Source: Aquabacter sp040049275 (GTDB lineage: Bacteria; Pseudomonadota; Alphaproteobacteria; Rhizobiales; Xanthobacteraceae). From it: 64,000 nt of DNA. The DNA lies in NCBI RefSeq assembly GCF_040049275.1, contig NZ_JBDZDT010000002.1, positions 434,001 through 498,000 on the forward strand, written 5' to 3'. The notes below the pieces were generated by a model. That model worked only from the letters and a program-made list of their open reading frames with translations. It did no database searches and was not told where the DNA came from. Below, one piece after another: positions 45,056-53,744 of the stretch (within the stretch, counting starts at the first letter, position 1; the number at the start of each line of letters is the position of its first letter). A program made the translations under genes and the position numbers.

Positions 45056-45559
45056 ATGCGCAGATCGGTGACTCTTGCAGCGACTGTCGCGGTCGGTGTC
45101 GTGGGTGGAAGCAGCATCGCCGAGGCGCAGACCCCGCAGGAGCGCGTGAAGCGCGGCCAGTATCTTGCGACCATCATGGATTGTGGCGGATGCCACACGC
45201 CCGGTGCGCTTGTGGGCAAGCCGGACCACGCGCTGCATCTTGCCGGCTCCGACGTCGGCTTCCAGGTGCCCGGCCTCGGTGTCTTCTACCCGCCGAACCT
45301 CACCTCGGACCGGGAAACCGGCCTTGGAACCTGGAGCGAGAAGGACATTGCCAAGGCCGTGCGCACCGGCGAGCGCCCCGATGGGCGGATGCTGGTTCCG
45401 GTCATGCCCTGGCCGAACTATGCGAAGCTGACCGATGCGGACGCCCTGGCGCTCGGCACCTACATCAAAAGCCTGAAGCCCATCCGGCGGCAGGCGCCGG
45501 CCATGGTGGGCGCGTCGCAGAAGCCGATCGCGCCCTATCTCTCGCTCGTGCAGCCCTGA
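45056..45559 (+). CDS. Secreted class I cytochrome c
   Basis: The product is 167 residues. A signal peptide (VTLAATVAVGVVGGSSIAEA) is followed by one haem-binding CxxCH motif at residues 43-47 (DCGGCHTPG). Later there is a likely axial Met in RMLVPVMPWPNYAKLTDAD, followed by the c-terminal helix LALGTYIKSL. It resembles the cytochrome subunits of periplasmic dehydrogenases (gluconate or alcohol type), but no dehydrogenase subunit is adjacent, so it is an orphan electron carrier here. The start at 45056 has GGAGCGGAG upstream. It converges on the SDR gene with 7 bp between stops. Confidence 0.88.
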   Translation: MRRSVTLAATVAVGVVGGSSIAEAQTPQERVKRGQYLATIMDCGGCHTPGALVGKPDHALHLAGSDVGFQVPGLGVFYPPNLTSDRETGLGTWSEKDIAKAVRTGERPDGRMLVPVMPWPNYAKLTDADALALGTYIKSLKPIRRQAPAMVGASQKPIAPYLSLVQP

Positions 45560-45571
45560 GGGCGCCTCAGG
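45555..45571. terminator. Short palindrome spanning both convergent stops
   Basis: CCTGAGGGCGCCTCAGG is a perfect palindrome containing the TGA of the cytochrome c gene and, on the other strand, the TGA of the SDR gene. It is only a 6-bp stem around GGCGC, so its role as a terminator is uncertain. Confidence 0.35.
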
Positions 45572-46277
45572 CGATGGCGCCGCCGCCGTCCAGATAGACG
45601 ACGCTGCCCGTCATGTAGGGATTGGCCATGAAGGCCAGCACCTGCACGGCGATATGCTCGGGCAGGCCCACAAGGCCGGCGGGAAGGCGGGCCGCGGCAT
45701 TCTCGAACATGGCCTGCCGGCTGTCGCCGGCAAGGCCGGCGAACATCTCCGTGGCCACGAGGCCGGGAGAGACGCAGTTCACGCGTACAGGGGCGAATTC
45801 CAGCGCGAGGCCCTTGGTGAGGGCCTCCACAGCGCCGTTGATGGCGCCCTGGATGGCTGCGCCCTTGCGGGGACGGATGGCGAGGAAGCCGGAGACCAGG
45901 GTGAGCGAGCCGCCGGGCGCGATGCGCACGGCGCGGGCGATGCGGTAGGCGCCCCAGAATTTCGAGTTCATGGACTGGCAGGCGTCGGCGAGCGGCAGCT
46001 CGCGCACGGCGGCAACCTTGGTCTGGGAGGCCGAGACCACCACATGGTCGAACGGCGCATGCCGGGAGAAAAAGGCTTCGATGCCGGGCTCATCGCCCGT
46101 ATCGAGCACTTCGCCCACCGCCCCATCGCCGAGGCGGGAGAGGGCGCCTTCCACCTTCGCGAGCGAACGGGAGGCGATGGTGACGTGGGCGCCTCGCGCC
46201 TGCGCCGCCTCTGCTACGCCGAAACCGATGCCGGAACTGCCGCCGACGACGAGCACCCGTTTTCCCTGAAGGTCCAT
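45567..46277 (-). CDS. Short-chain dehydrogenase/reductase-like protein lacking the YxxxK pair
   Basis: The product is 236 residues with a normal NAD(P)-binding Rossmann start, VLVVGGSSGIGFGVAEAAQA, and a normal SDR end (VRVNCVSPGLVATEMFAG; GSVVYLDGGGAIA). The catalytic Ser-equivalent is in TLVSGFLAI, but the region that should read YxxxK is GAAIQGAINGAVEALTKG: neither Tyr nor Lys is at the expected position in either plausible alignment. Related atypical SDR proteins exist as I recall, so it may be a non-oxidoreductase or use other residues. It sits 12 bp after the MFS gene, in an apparent operon with it. Confidence 0.85.
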   Translation of the reverse strand: MDLQGKRVLVVGGSSGIGFGVAEAAQARGAHVTIASRSLAKVEGALSRLGDGAVGEVLDTGDEPGIEAFFSRHAPFDHVVVSASQTKVAAVRELPLADACQSMNSKFWGAYRIARAVRIAPGGSLTLVSGFLAIRPRKGAAIQGAINGAVEALTKGLALEFAPVRVNCVSPGLVATEMFAGLAGDSRQAMFENAAARLPAGLVGLPEHIAVQVLAFMANPYMTGSVVYLDGGGAIA

Positions 46278-46289
46278 GACCCGTTCCCC

Positions 46290-47780
46290 CTATTTGCCTG
46301 ACGCGGTCGTGAGAGGCTTGCTTTCCGCAGGCGCCGTCCCGGCGGGCTTTGTGTCTGAGGGCTTGGGCTTGCGTGCGATGTGGTCGCCGGCCGAGGGATC
46401 GAGCCGGATGCTGTCATAGAGAGCCAGCAATGAGACCAGCGCGACGATGAGGAAGGCGGCGCGATAGCTGGCGGCCGGTGCCCCGGCGAGACCGGCCGCC
46501 TCCACCAGGACGCCGCCCAGGCGCACGGCGATGGCGCCAAGCGCGATGCCGAGCCCCATGGCGATCTGGAAGGCGGTGGAGAACAGGGTGTTGGCGGCGC
46601 TCATGCGCTCCTGCGGGATATCGGCAAAGGCGATGGTGTTGAATGCGGTGAACTGCATGGAGCGCGTGAGGCCGCCCAGGAACAGGATGGCGGCGATCAC
46701 CGGCACGGGCGTCGTCGGCGTGAACAGGGCACAGGAGGCGAGCGCGGCCACGTTGATGAGGCCGTTGACGATCAGCACCCGGCGGAAGCCGAAGCGGCGC
46801 AGGATCGGCGTCGTGCCGGGCTTCATCAGGAGGTTGCCGGCGAACACCGCCATCATCAGCAGGCCGGACTGGAAGGCGTCGAGCCCGAAGCCCACCTGGA
46901 ACATGAGCGGCAGAAGGAACGGTACGGCGCCGATGGCCATGCGGAAGATGGAGCCGCCCCGCATGGTCACGCCGAAGGTCGGCACCCGCATGGCGGAAAG
47001 CTCGATCATGGGATGGGGCGTGCGCCTGAGATGGCGGATGCCAAAAGCCAGCAGCACGGCGCCGATGATGAAGGTGACGCCCGCCAAGGTCCATTCCGCA
47101 TCGGGCTGGCCGAGCGTCTCCGCGGTCCACAGGAGGCTGAACAGGGCGGTGCCGGTGAGCAGGAAGCCCAGCCAGTCGAACGGGCGCCGCGTATGGGTGT
47201 CATCGCGCGGGATCAGGATCAAAGCGGCGACGAGCGCGATGAGACCGAGCGGCAGGTTGAGATAAAAGATCCAGCGCCAGGAGGCGTAGTTGGTGATGAA
47301 GCCGCCCACTGGCGGACCCAGCACCGGCGCGGCCAGCGCCGGCCAGGTGAGGGTGGCGATGGCGGCGATGAGCCGTTCCTTGGGCGTCGTGCGCAGCACC
47401 ACGAAGCGCCCCACGGGCACCATCATGGCCCCGCCAATGCCCTGGAGGATGCGCAGCAGGACAAATTCCGTGAGCCCCTGGGCAAGGCCGCAGAGCAGGG
47501 ACGCGAAGGTGAAGATGAAGATGGCGGTGGCGAACACCCGCCGCGAGCCGAACCGGTCGGCCACCCAGCCGCTGATGGGGATAAACACGCCGAGCGTCAG
47601 AAGATAGGCGCTGACGCCCACATTCAGCGCGATGGGCGCGACCCCGAACGTGCGCGCCATATCAGGCACGGCGGTGGTGATGACCGTGCCGTCCAGGTTT
47701 TCCATGAAGAAGGCGCCCGCCACCAGAAGCGCGATGGCGATGCTGCGCCGGCGGCTGGGCGGGGAGGGAGGAGCGTGCAT
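46290..47780 (-). CDS. MFS drug-efflux-type transporter (DHA2, EmrB/QacA family)
   Basis: The product is 496 residues with about 14 membrane helices. Signatures are FFMENLDGTVITTAVPDMAR (motif D1), ISGWVADRFGSRRVFATAIF (motif A), LTWPALAAPVLGPPVGGFIT (motif C) and ASWRWIFYLNLPLGLIALVA. These proteins are proton antiporters, commonly for hydrophobic drugs. No HlyD-type partner gene is adjacent. A short Lys/Pro/Ser-rich cytoplasmic tail ends the protein. The SDR gene follows by 12 bp; DinB precedes by 81 bp. Confidence 0.9.
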   Translation of the reverse strand: MHAPPSPPSRRRSIAIALLVAGAFFMENLDGTVITTAVPDMARTFGVAPIALNVGVSAYLLTLGVFIPISGWVADRFGSRRVFATAIFIFTFASLLCGLAQGLTEFVLLRILQGIGGAMMVPVGRFVVLRTTPKERLIAAIATLTWPALAAPVLGPPVGGFITNYASWRWIFYLNLPLGLIALVAALILIPRDDTHTRRPFDWLGFLLTGTALFSLLWTAETLGQPDAEWTLAGVTFIIGAVLLAFGIRHLRRTPHPMIELSAMRVPTFGVTMRGGSIFRMAIGAVPFLLPLMFQVGFGLDAFQSGLLMMAVFAGNLLMKPGTTPILRRFGFRRVLIVNGLINVAALASCALFTPTTPVPVIAAILFLGGLTRSMQFTAFNTIAFADIPQERMSAANTLFSTAFQIAMGLGIALGAIAVRLGGVLVEAAGLAGAPAASYRAAFLIVALVSLLALYDSIRLDPSAGDHIARKPKPSDTKPAGTAPAESKPLTTASGK

Positions 47781-47861
47781 GGGCTTTTTTCATACCTGTC
47801 CCGCCGCGCCGGCGCCACCGCTCCCAAGCGTCAGCGGGCACATTGGGGAAGGATTGAGGCG

Positions 47862-48374
47862 TCAGCCTTCGGTTGGCTTTTCCCGCTGGAACACGATCAT
47901 GTCCAGCGATGGTGCGGCGTCCCTGCCGGCGATGAGGGAGAGAAGGGCGTGCGCCTGGCCGCGATGGTGGGTCTGGTGGTTGAAGAAATGGTCGAGCGCG
48001 CTCCACAGCGTCTGGGAGAAGGCCTTCCCCGAGCTGTTGGTATAGGTGATCACCGCTTCGAGCTCGGTCTCATCCAGGATTTCCACGAAGGCGCGGATGC
48101 GGGTGTCTTCCGCCGTGCGGGCGTTGCGCAGGGCGAACAGCTCTTCGAACAGGATGGTGTCCAGGGCCGGCGCCGGGCAGTTGAACCGCATGAAGCGGTC
48201 CATCCAGATGCGGTCGGTGACGAGGAGGTGGTTCAGCGTGCCATGGACCGAGCGGAAGAAGGCTCCGCAATCGCGGCGGTAATCGGCGTCGGGCAACCGG
48301 GCGGCGGCATCGTAGAGGCGCGCGTTCGCCCATTCATTATAGGCGGCGAAGTCGTGGTAGGCGCGATGCGGCAT
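47862..48374 (-). CDS. DinB-family four-helix metal-binding protein
   Basis: The product is 170 residues from ATG 48374, which has GAGGGAT about 6 bp upstream. It starts MPHRAYHDFAAYNEWANARL, has the first metal His in RSVHGTLNHLLVTDRIWMDR, and the other two in FFNHQTHHRGQAHALLSLIA near 125-140. This triad is that of DinB/YfiT-like proteins. Known members include bacillithiol or other low-molecular-weight-thiol transferases, but the specific role is not readable here. It is between the NCS2 permease and the DHA2 exporter on the same strand. Confidence 0.88.
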   Translation of the reverse strand: MPHRAYHDFAAYNEWANARLYDAAARLPDADYRRDCGAFFRSVHGTLNHLLVTDRIWMDRFMRFNCPAPALDTILFEELFALRNARTAEDTRIRAFVEILDETELEAVITYTNSSGKAFSQTLWSALDHFFNHQTHHRGQAHALLSLIAGRDAAPSLDMIVFQREKPTEG

Positions 48375-48432
48375 GGCATATCCCTCAAAGCAATGGCCCA
48401 GCATAGCCGCATGGGGGAAAACGCTGCAAAGC

Positions 48433-50145
48433 TCAGACGTTCAGGCGGAAATGCAGCTCCCACATCGTGCCGGTGCGCTGGATGCGGAAGTCCGGCACGA
48501 GGCGCGTCAGGAGAAAGCCCGTCAGCGATTGGGCGAGGTCGGGTTGCTCCATCAGCTCTTCGGCCGTGGGCGGCTTGGTGGCCAGCGAGGGAGCGGTGCC
48601 CTCATAGCGCAGGATGACGTCCAGCATGATGTCGTTATAGCTGGTCGCCACCTCGATGACCGGCTTCTCCGGATCGACGAAATCCCGTCCGATGAGGTCG
48701 ATGGCCTGCCAAGCCACATGGGCGCCGCGCTGGACCACATCCACCCGCGCGCCCCATCGCGCGCCCTCGGATTCCAGGAAGTCCGCCACCTCGTTGTGCG
48801 ACGCCATGTGGGCCGGGAAGCGCTTCACCACCCGGCGGGTGACGCCGATGCGGAACACGGCGAGGAGCGCGACCGTGACGAGCATCGACACCGCGAAGGC
48901 CGAGAAGGTGACGAGGCGCAGCTCCGGCACATGCCCTTCGAGGAGGGCCCGCACCGGCTCATAGGCGATGGCGGTGACGAAGCCCATGCCGAGGGCCAGG
49001 ACCTTGCGTGAATCGAGCACGCGGCTGGCGACGAGCTGGATGCCGTTCACCGTGGTGAAGGTGGCGAGGAACAGGAACAGCGCGCCGGTCACCGAGTCCG
49101 GCATCAGGAACCAGAAGCCGATGAACTTCGGCAGCACGCTGAACAGGATGAGGAGGCCGCCGGTCCAGAAGGCGAGGGTCCGCGCGGTGCAGCCCGACGC
49201 CGCCGCCAGCGCCACGGCGCCGCCCGAGGCCACCATGGGCAAGGCATTGAAGAAGCCCGCCAACAGATGCATCACCCCCTCCGCCCGCACGCCGCGGCTG
49301 ATGGCGACGAGGTCCGGCGCCTTCCAGTCGCGGTCATTGTTGCGCTGGGCGATGGTCTGCACGCCGATGGAGGTGAGGGCGAAGACGAAGCCGGTGATGA
49401 CGAAGGGGACGATGGCGCCGACCTGATAGTCCCAGCCGAACACCGGGGGGACGGGGAAGCTGATCCAGGGCGCGCGGTAGAAGAGAGCGACGTCGGAAGG
49501 ATCCAGCTGGCCGGCGGCCGCGCTGACGCCGAGGCCCACCGCAAGGCCGATGAGATTGGTGAAAAGCCGCAGCCGGTTGGCGACATAGACGTGGAGGAAG
49601 ATGAGGGTCGCCAGCGTCAGCCCCGTCACGCCTACATGCGCAACCGCATCGGTCAGCTCCTCGGGAACATCGAGGATCAGGACCAGGCCCTGCTGGCCAA
49701 GACCCACGCCGATGAGGAACACGGCGAGGCCCGCCACCTCCATGGTGAAGATGCCGCGCAGGCGCACGATGACGAAGGAGAACAGGAACTGGGTGATCCC
49801 GATCACCGCCACCATGGTGAAATTCTGGGCGAGATTGAGCCCGGCCGAATTGGCGTAGAGCAGCGCAGGAATCGCGGCGGTGGTGCATTGGAGCGGATAG
49901 AACAGCCGGGAGCCGATCCCGAAGCGCCCGAAGCCCTGGAGGATCACCACGACGCCGGAGCAGAACAGGGTCGTCGCGGAAAGGTTGTAGAAGTCCTGAT
50001 CGGACAAGTGGAGCCGCGCGGCGGCGACCCCGGGAACCGCGAGGAGGGCCACCAGGAAGGCCACCTGCTGGAGCGCGGCGAAGAACGCCACGCGCGCCGG
50101 TGGCAGGTCGTCTACACCGTAGACGAGGTTTTCCGGTTTGCGCAT
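48433..50145 (-). CDS. NCS2-family permease (xanthine/uracil permease fold) with extra C-terminal domain
   Basis: The product is 570 residues. Residues about 1-440 give 12-14 membrane segments of the NCS2/SLC23 fold (LPPARVAFFAALQQVAFLVA; FGRFGIGSRLFYPLQCTTAA; GAIVPFVITGFVFALTSIGV; FFNALPMVASGGAVALAAAS). The usual NCS2 NxGxxxxT signature is replaced by this glycine/alanine run. Residues about 443-570 are a soluble tail with a degenerate GHKL/HATPase look: strand VIEVATSYNDIMLDVILRYE, then a variable loop, a helix SLTGFLLTRLVPDF and the closing RTGTMWELHFRLNV. The usual N-box Asn and G1 Asp-x-Gly are not intact, so it is unlikely to hydrolyse ATP. It begins 14 bp after carbonic anhydrase. Substrate could be a nucleobase or an anion; context hints at the latter. 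Confidence 0.85.
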   Translation of the reverse strand: MRKPENLVYGVDDLPPARVAFFAALQQVAFLVALLAVPGVAAARLHLSDQDFYNLSATTLFCSGVVVILQGFGRFGIGSRLFYPLQCTTAAIPALLYANSAGLNLAQNFTMVAVIGITQFLFSFVIVRLRGIFTMEVAGLAVFLIGVGLGQQGLVLILDVPEELTDAVAHVGVTGLTLATLIFLHVYVANRLRLFTNLIGLAVGLGVSAAAGQLDPSDVALFYRAPWISFPVPPVFGWDYQVGAIVPFVITGFVFALTSIGVQTIAQRNNDRDWKAPDLVAISRGVRAEGVMHLLAGFFNALPMVASGGAVALAAASGCTARTLAFWTGGLLILFSVLPKFIGFWFLMPDSVTGALFLFLATFTTVNGIQLVASRVLDSRKVLALGMGFVTAIAYEPVRALLEGHVPELRLVTFSAFAVSMLVTVALLAVFRIGVTRRVVKRFPAHMASHNEVADFLESEGARWGARVDVVQRGAHVAWQAIDLIGRDFVDPEKPVIEVATSYNDIMLDVILRYEGTAPSLATKPPTAEELMEQPDLAQSLTGFLLTRLVPDFRIQRTGTMWELHFRLNV

Positions 50146-50159
50146 GCTCCTCCGCCCGC

Positions 50160-50870
50160 TCAGGTGACGGGCATGAGCGGGGCGGTCGGGGTATCGGTGG
50201 CCCACAGGTCGCCGCTGTCGAGGTCGAACCACCAGCCATGAAGCTGGAGCGTTCCCGCCTCCACACGCTCGCGGACCCAGGGATAGGTCATCAGATTGTT
50301 CAGCGAACCGAGGATGGAGGCCCGCTCGGCGAGGAAGGGCACTTCCTTCAGGTGTTCAAGCGGCATTTCCCGCTTCCCGCCCGTCTCATCGGTGACGTAG
50401 AGGCGGCTCGCATTGAGCGCCATCTCCACCCATGGGGTGACGAACTCGCGCGGCGGCCGCTCGCCGCCTGCGGTAGAGAGCATGGCCTTGATGCCCCCGC
50501 AATGGGCGTGGCCGAGCACGACGATGTGATCGACCTTGAGGTCGCGCACCGCATATTCGAGCGCGGCGCCGGTGCCGTGGAGGCCGTCGTCGGGCCGGTA
50601 AGCCGGCACGAGATTGGCGACATTGCGCACCACGAACAGCTCGCCCGGGTTGGCGCCGGAAAGGATCGCCGGATCGACGCGCGAATCAGAGCACGAGATC
50701 ATGAGGGTGGCCGGCGCCTGGCCTCTTTCCGCCAGGAGCTTCATCATCGATGGCGACTGCTCGTAGAACCGCGCCTTGAAGCGGCGGATACCCTCTACGA
50801 GATGGGAGATGTCACGGCAGCCGGGACCTTCAGAATGGTCATGGCCATGGTGGGACGTTTCATCAGTCAC
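50160..50870 (-). CDS. Beta-class carbonic anhydrase
   Basis: This zinc enzyme interconverts CO2 and bicarbonate. The 236-residue protein has MISCSDSRVDPAILSGANPG (zinc Cys60, Asp62-Arg64 dyad), VRNVANLVPAY and the second zinc site VVLGHAHCGGIKAM (His121, Cys124). The N-terminus is unusual: TSHHGHDHSEGPGC, histidine-rich, possibly metal-binding. The start is GTG at 50870 with AGGAGAGG 4 bp upstream. It leads an NCS2-type permease by 14 bp, and the minus-strand series continues through DinB, the exporter and the SDR protein. Confidence 0.94.
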   Translation of the reverse strand: MTDETSHHGHDHSEGPGCRDISHLVEGIRRFKARFYEQSPSMMKLLAERGQAPATLMISCSDSRVDPAILSGANPGELFVVRNVANLVPAYRPDDGLHGTGAALEYAVRDLKVDHIVVLGHAHCGGIKAMLSTAGGERPPREFVTPWVEMALNASRLYVTDETGGKREMPLEHLKEVPFLAERASILGSLNNLMTYPWVRERVEAGTLQLHGWWFDLDSGDLWATDTPTAPLMPVT

Positions 50871-50994
50871 GAGCCTCTCCTATCCCCAGAGCACTGCGGC
50901 TGACATCCGGCCGCAGCTTGGCGCAGCCGAACGCGCCTCTGCGTAGCCCAATTGTCGCGCTGCGAAAAGAGCTTAAGAATCAATCCAAAATGAA

Positions 50995-51018
50995 ACAGGC
51001 GCCCGGTGGGGCGCCTGT
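50995..51018 (-). terminator. Terminator of the 51043-53523 gene
   Basis: ACAGGCGCCC and GGGCGCCTGT form a 10-bp perfect stem with a 4-nt loop. Read on the minus strand it is followed by TTTCATTTTGG, a partial T-tract. Confidence 0.65.
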
Positions 51019-51042
51019 CTTGACGTCAAGTCTGGCAATTCC

Positions 51043-53523
51043 TCAGCGGCGGAAGCCGCCGCCGCCGAAGCGCTCGCCGCCACCGCCCCAGCCGCCGGAA
51101 CGCTGCGCGCCCCATTCGCGGGCCTGGCGCTCGCTGTCCAGGTTCTGCGTGTTGTAGGAGCGGTCCACCGGCTGCCAGCCGGAGGAGGTGTTGCGGTTCC
51201 AGCCGTTATTGTCGTGCTGGTACACGTTGCCGTCGTGGTCGGCATAGACGTTGCCATTGTTCCAGGCGACCGAGTTGCCGGTGCGCTGGTTGGTGGCGAC
51301 GCCTTTGCTGTCCACGTCCACTTGGCCGTTGGTGCGGCTCACCGAGGTGGAGGAGGCGTGGGCCGTGCCGGCGGTGGGATTGGCGCCGGCCGACTGGCGG
51401 TTGGCGTCGAAGTTGCCGGTATAGGCGTTGCCCGTCACCGATGCGCTCGAGGCGCCGCGCGCGCCCGTGGTGGGATTGGAGCGGGTCGTGTCCCGGTCCG
51501 CGGCATAGTTGCCGGTATAGGCATTGCCCGTCACCGCGGCGCTCGTGGACCCGCGGGCGCCCGTATAGGGATTGTAGCGGCTGGTGTCGCGGGCCGCGGC
51601 ATAGTTGCCCGTATAGGGGTTGAACGCGGCGGCGGAACGGCCGGCCACATCCGTGCCGCGGGCCGTGGTGCCATAGCCGGAGCGGGCGCCCCATTCGGTG
51701 CCGTTCCAGGTGGTGCCCCAGGCGCGGGTCACGGTGGCAGAACCGCCCCAGCGGCCATAGACGTTGGCGGTGTTGACGTTGGCATAGCCCCAGCGGCCCC
51801 AGCCGCCGGCGCCCCAATAGGGACCCCAATAGGGCCCGACCGCCGCGCCCCAGGCCCAGCCGGCGGCAAAGCCGAAGCCGAAGCCCACGGCCGCGCCGAG
51901 GGAGAAGCCGGCGCCGTAGCCGTAGGTGGTGGGGCAGGGATACCAGTAGGTCGCGCCCACATAGCCGTAGCAGCTATAGCCGGTGCCGTAGACGACGGTG
52001 CCGCCCGGGGCGACGACGACGCCCATATAGCCCGGCGTGTAGCCCACCACGACCGCGTCCGGCTGCACGGAATAGACCCGTACATAGGTGACGTAGTGCA
52101 CCGGAGAGGCGACCGGGATGGTGTAGATGACCGGGGGGATCTCCGCCGCCACCACCCAGGGGCCGGCGGGCGAGCGGGAGGTGAACCACACGCCGTTCGC
52201 CACCATGAAGTAGCTGGTCGGCGAGACCATGATGACCGGCGAGGCGGTGTTGACCGCATATTTCAGCTGCGTGCCGGAAATCTCCGCGAACTGCGGCGCG
52301 CCCGAATAGGCCACCGTGGCGGTGGTTGAGCGCTTCACCGTGGAGGTCTGCGGGATGGTGGCGGCAACGGCCGCCTCCTTGGCCTGCGGGGTGCCGGCCA
52401 CGGAGACCAGCACGTTCGCCTTGGGATCGTTCGGGGAGATCTTGGCGAAGTCGGCCGGCAGGGCGTCGGAGGCGACGAAGGCCCACGGCCCCTCGAGGCT
52501 CGCGGAGCGGAACCAGCGGCCGGAGATGAGCACGTAGAAACTGTTGTTGCTCGGATCCATGAACACGGCGTGATCGGCATTGCTCATGGTCAGGAGCTGC
52601 GTGCCGTCCACGGGGAGCATCAGCGGCTGCCCGTTGGTCTGGACCAGCTCGGTTGCCACCGTGGAGATGAGGATGGCCGGCGGCGGGGTGATCGCCTTGC
52701 CGTCCTTGCTCAGGAGCGGGTCGGCTGCGGCGGCCTTGTTGGCGGCGGCGCCCGCACTGACCAGGGCGTCGGACGGCTTCGGCGTCACCAGCCAGGTGCC
52801 GGTCAGGCTCGAGCTCTCATACCAGGTGCCAGCGGCCTGGAGGTGGAACACGCCGTTGGCGTCCTGCAGGATCAGCGGGCGGGTGTTGATGACCCGCTGG
52901 AAGGTCGGCGCGCCCTCCACCGGCCGCATGGCCGGCTCGCCGGAGATGGGCACCAGGATGGTGGTGGTGTCGGCGAAGACGATCTTGGGCGGGGTGTTGT
53001 CCACCGGCTGGGTGCGCAGCTCGGCGAGCTTCTGGTTCACCGCATAGCTCGCCTGGAGCTGGTCGAGGCGCACCGTCATCCCGTCCTTGGGCAGGCGCTG
53101 CTCCATGGCGGCCTTGATGGTCGCGGCCTTGTCCGGCGCGGTCGCCACTTCGACCTTGTCGACGGTGATCTGGTCGAGGTGCACGAGGCCCGCCGCCTTG
53201 TCGATGGTGGCGCGGGCGACGAAATGGGCGAAGCCGTACGTGGGCGCGCCGGTCTTCGGCCCGATCGCCAGTGCGGCGCGGCCGGAAATCTTGTTGCCGT
53301 CCCAGGTCTCGATCTGGGGCTGGTAGATTTCGAGGCGATTGTCGCCCATGTCGAAATCGCGCGGCCAGGCGAGGGCCGGGGCGCCGGTGGTGGCGGCCTG
53401 CCCCGCCGGAGCGCCTTGCTGCGCATACGCATATGGGGGAAGCACCAGCCCCGAAATGGCGAGCGCGATAGCCGCGCTCTTGCCGGCGAACCGGCTTTGT
53501 TCCATCAACCGCGCGATGCCCAT
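51043..53523 (-). CDS. Large secreted protein of unrecognised family, paralogue 1
   Basis: The product is 826 residues from ATG 53523 (AGGGAG upstream). A signal peptide (AIALAISGLVLPPYAYA|QQG) is followed by WPRDFDMGDNRLEIYQPQIE, a ~450-residue body with short beta segments (TMSNADHAVFMDPSNNSFYV, LISGRWFRSASLEGPWAFVA), then YVRVYSVQPDAVVVGYTPGY, a glycine/tryptophan-rich membrane-like stretch (GAAVGFGFGFAAGWAWGAAV), a tail of ~20-residue NPYTGNYAA/NAYTGNYAA repeats and an Arg/Gly-rich end. I do not recognise the family. The same architecture, residue for residue in many blocks, recurs in the gene at 54505-57060. It is divergent from aqpZ across 221 bp. An exported, perhaps surface-exposed or self-associating protein is inferred from composition only. 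Confidence 0.88.
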   Translation of the reverse strand: MGIARLMEQSRFAGKSAAIALAISGLVLPPYAYAQQGAPAGQAATTGAPALAWPRDFDMGDNRLEIYQPQIETWDGNKISGRAALAIGPKTGAPTYGFAHFVARATIDKAAGLVHLDQITVDKVEVATAPDKAATIKAAMEQRLPKDGMTVRLDQLQASYAVNQKLAELRTQPVDNTPPKIVFADTTTILVPISGEPAMRPVEGAPTFQRVINTRPLILQDANGVFHLQAAGTWYESSSLTGTWLVTPKPSDALVSAGAAANKAAAADPLLSKDGKAITPPPAILISTVATELVQTNGQPLMLPVDGTQLLTMSNADHAVFMDPSNNSFYVLISGRWFRSASLEGPWAFVASDALPADFAKISPNDPKANVLVSVAGTPQAKEAAVAATIPQTSTVKRSTTATVAYSGAPQFAEISGTQLKYAVNTASPVIMVSPTSYFMVANGVWFTSRSPAGPWVVAAEIPPVIYTIPVASPVHYVTYVRVYSVQPDAVVVGYTPGYMGVVVAPGGTVVYGTGYSCYGYVGATYWYPCPTTYGYGAGFSLGAAVGFGFGFAAGWAWGAAVGPYWGPYWGAGGWGRWGYANVNTANVYGRWGGSATVTRAWGTTWNGTEWGARSGYGTTARGTDVAGRSAAAFNPYTGNYAAARDTSRYNPYTGARGSTSAAVTGNAYTGNYAADRDTTRSNPTTGARGASSASVTGNAYTGNFDANRQSAGANPTAGTAHASSTSVSRTNGQVDVDSKGVATNQRTGNSVAWNNGNVYADHDGNVYQHDNNGWNRNTSSGWQPVDRSYNTQNLDSERQAREWGAQRSGGWGGGGERFGGGGFRR

Positions 53524-53744
53524 GCGTGATCTCCCTCGGCCTCCCAGCCGTGCGCGGAGAACTAGCACTTTCGTTGGCAGGCGTCAGCGCGAACGGCCGC
53601 TGCATGAAGGAATGTTTAGGAAACTTTTTGGCCCATACGGCAGCCCTCCCCCAGAGTGAGCCATCGCACAGGATGCAATTTTGCGTAGCATTCGCCGGTG
53701 ATGCCGCTTAGCGCATCGCGATTCGCGGGGCTTGGGAGGGCTTG

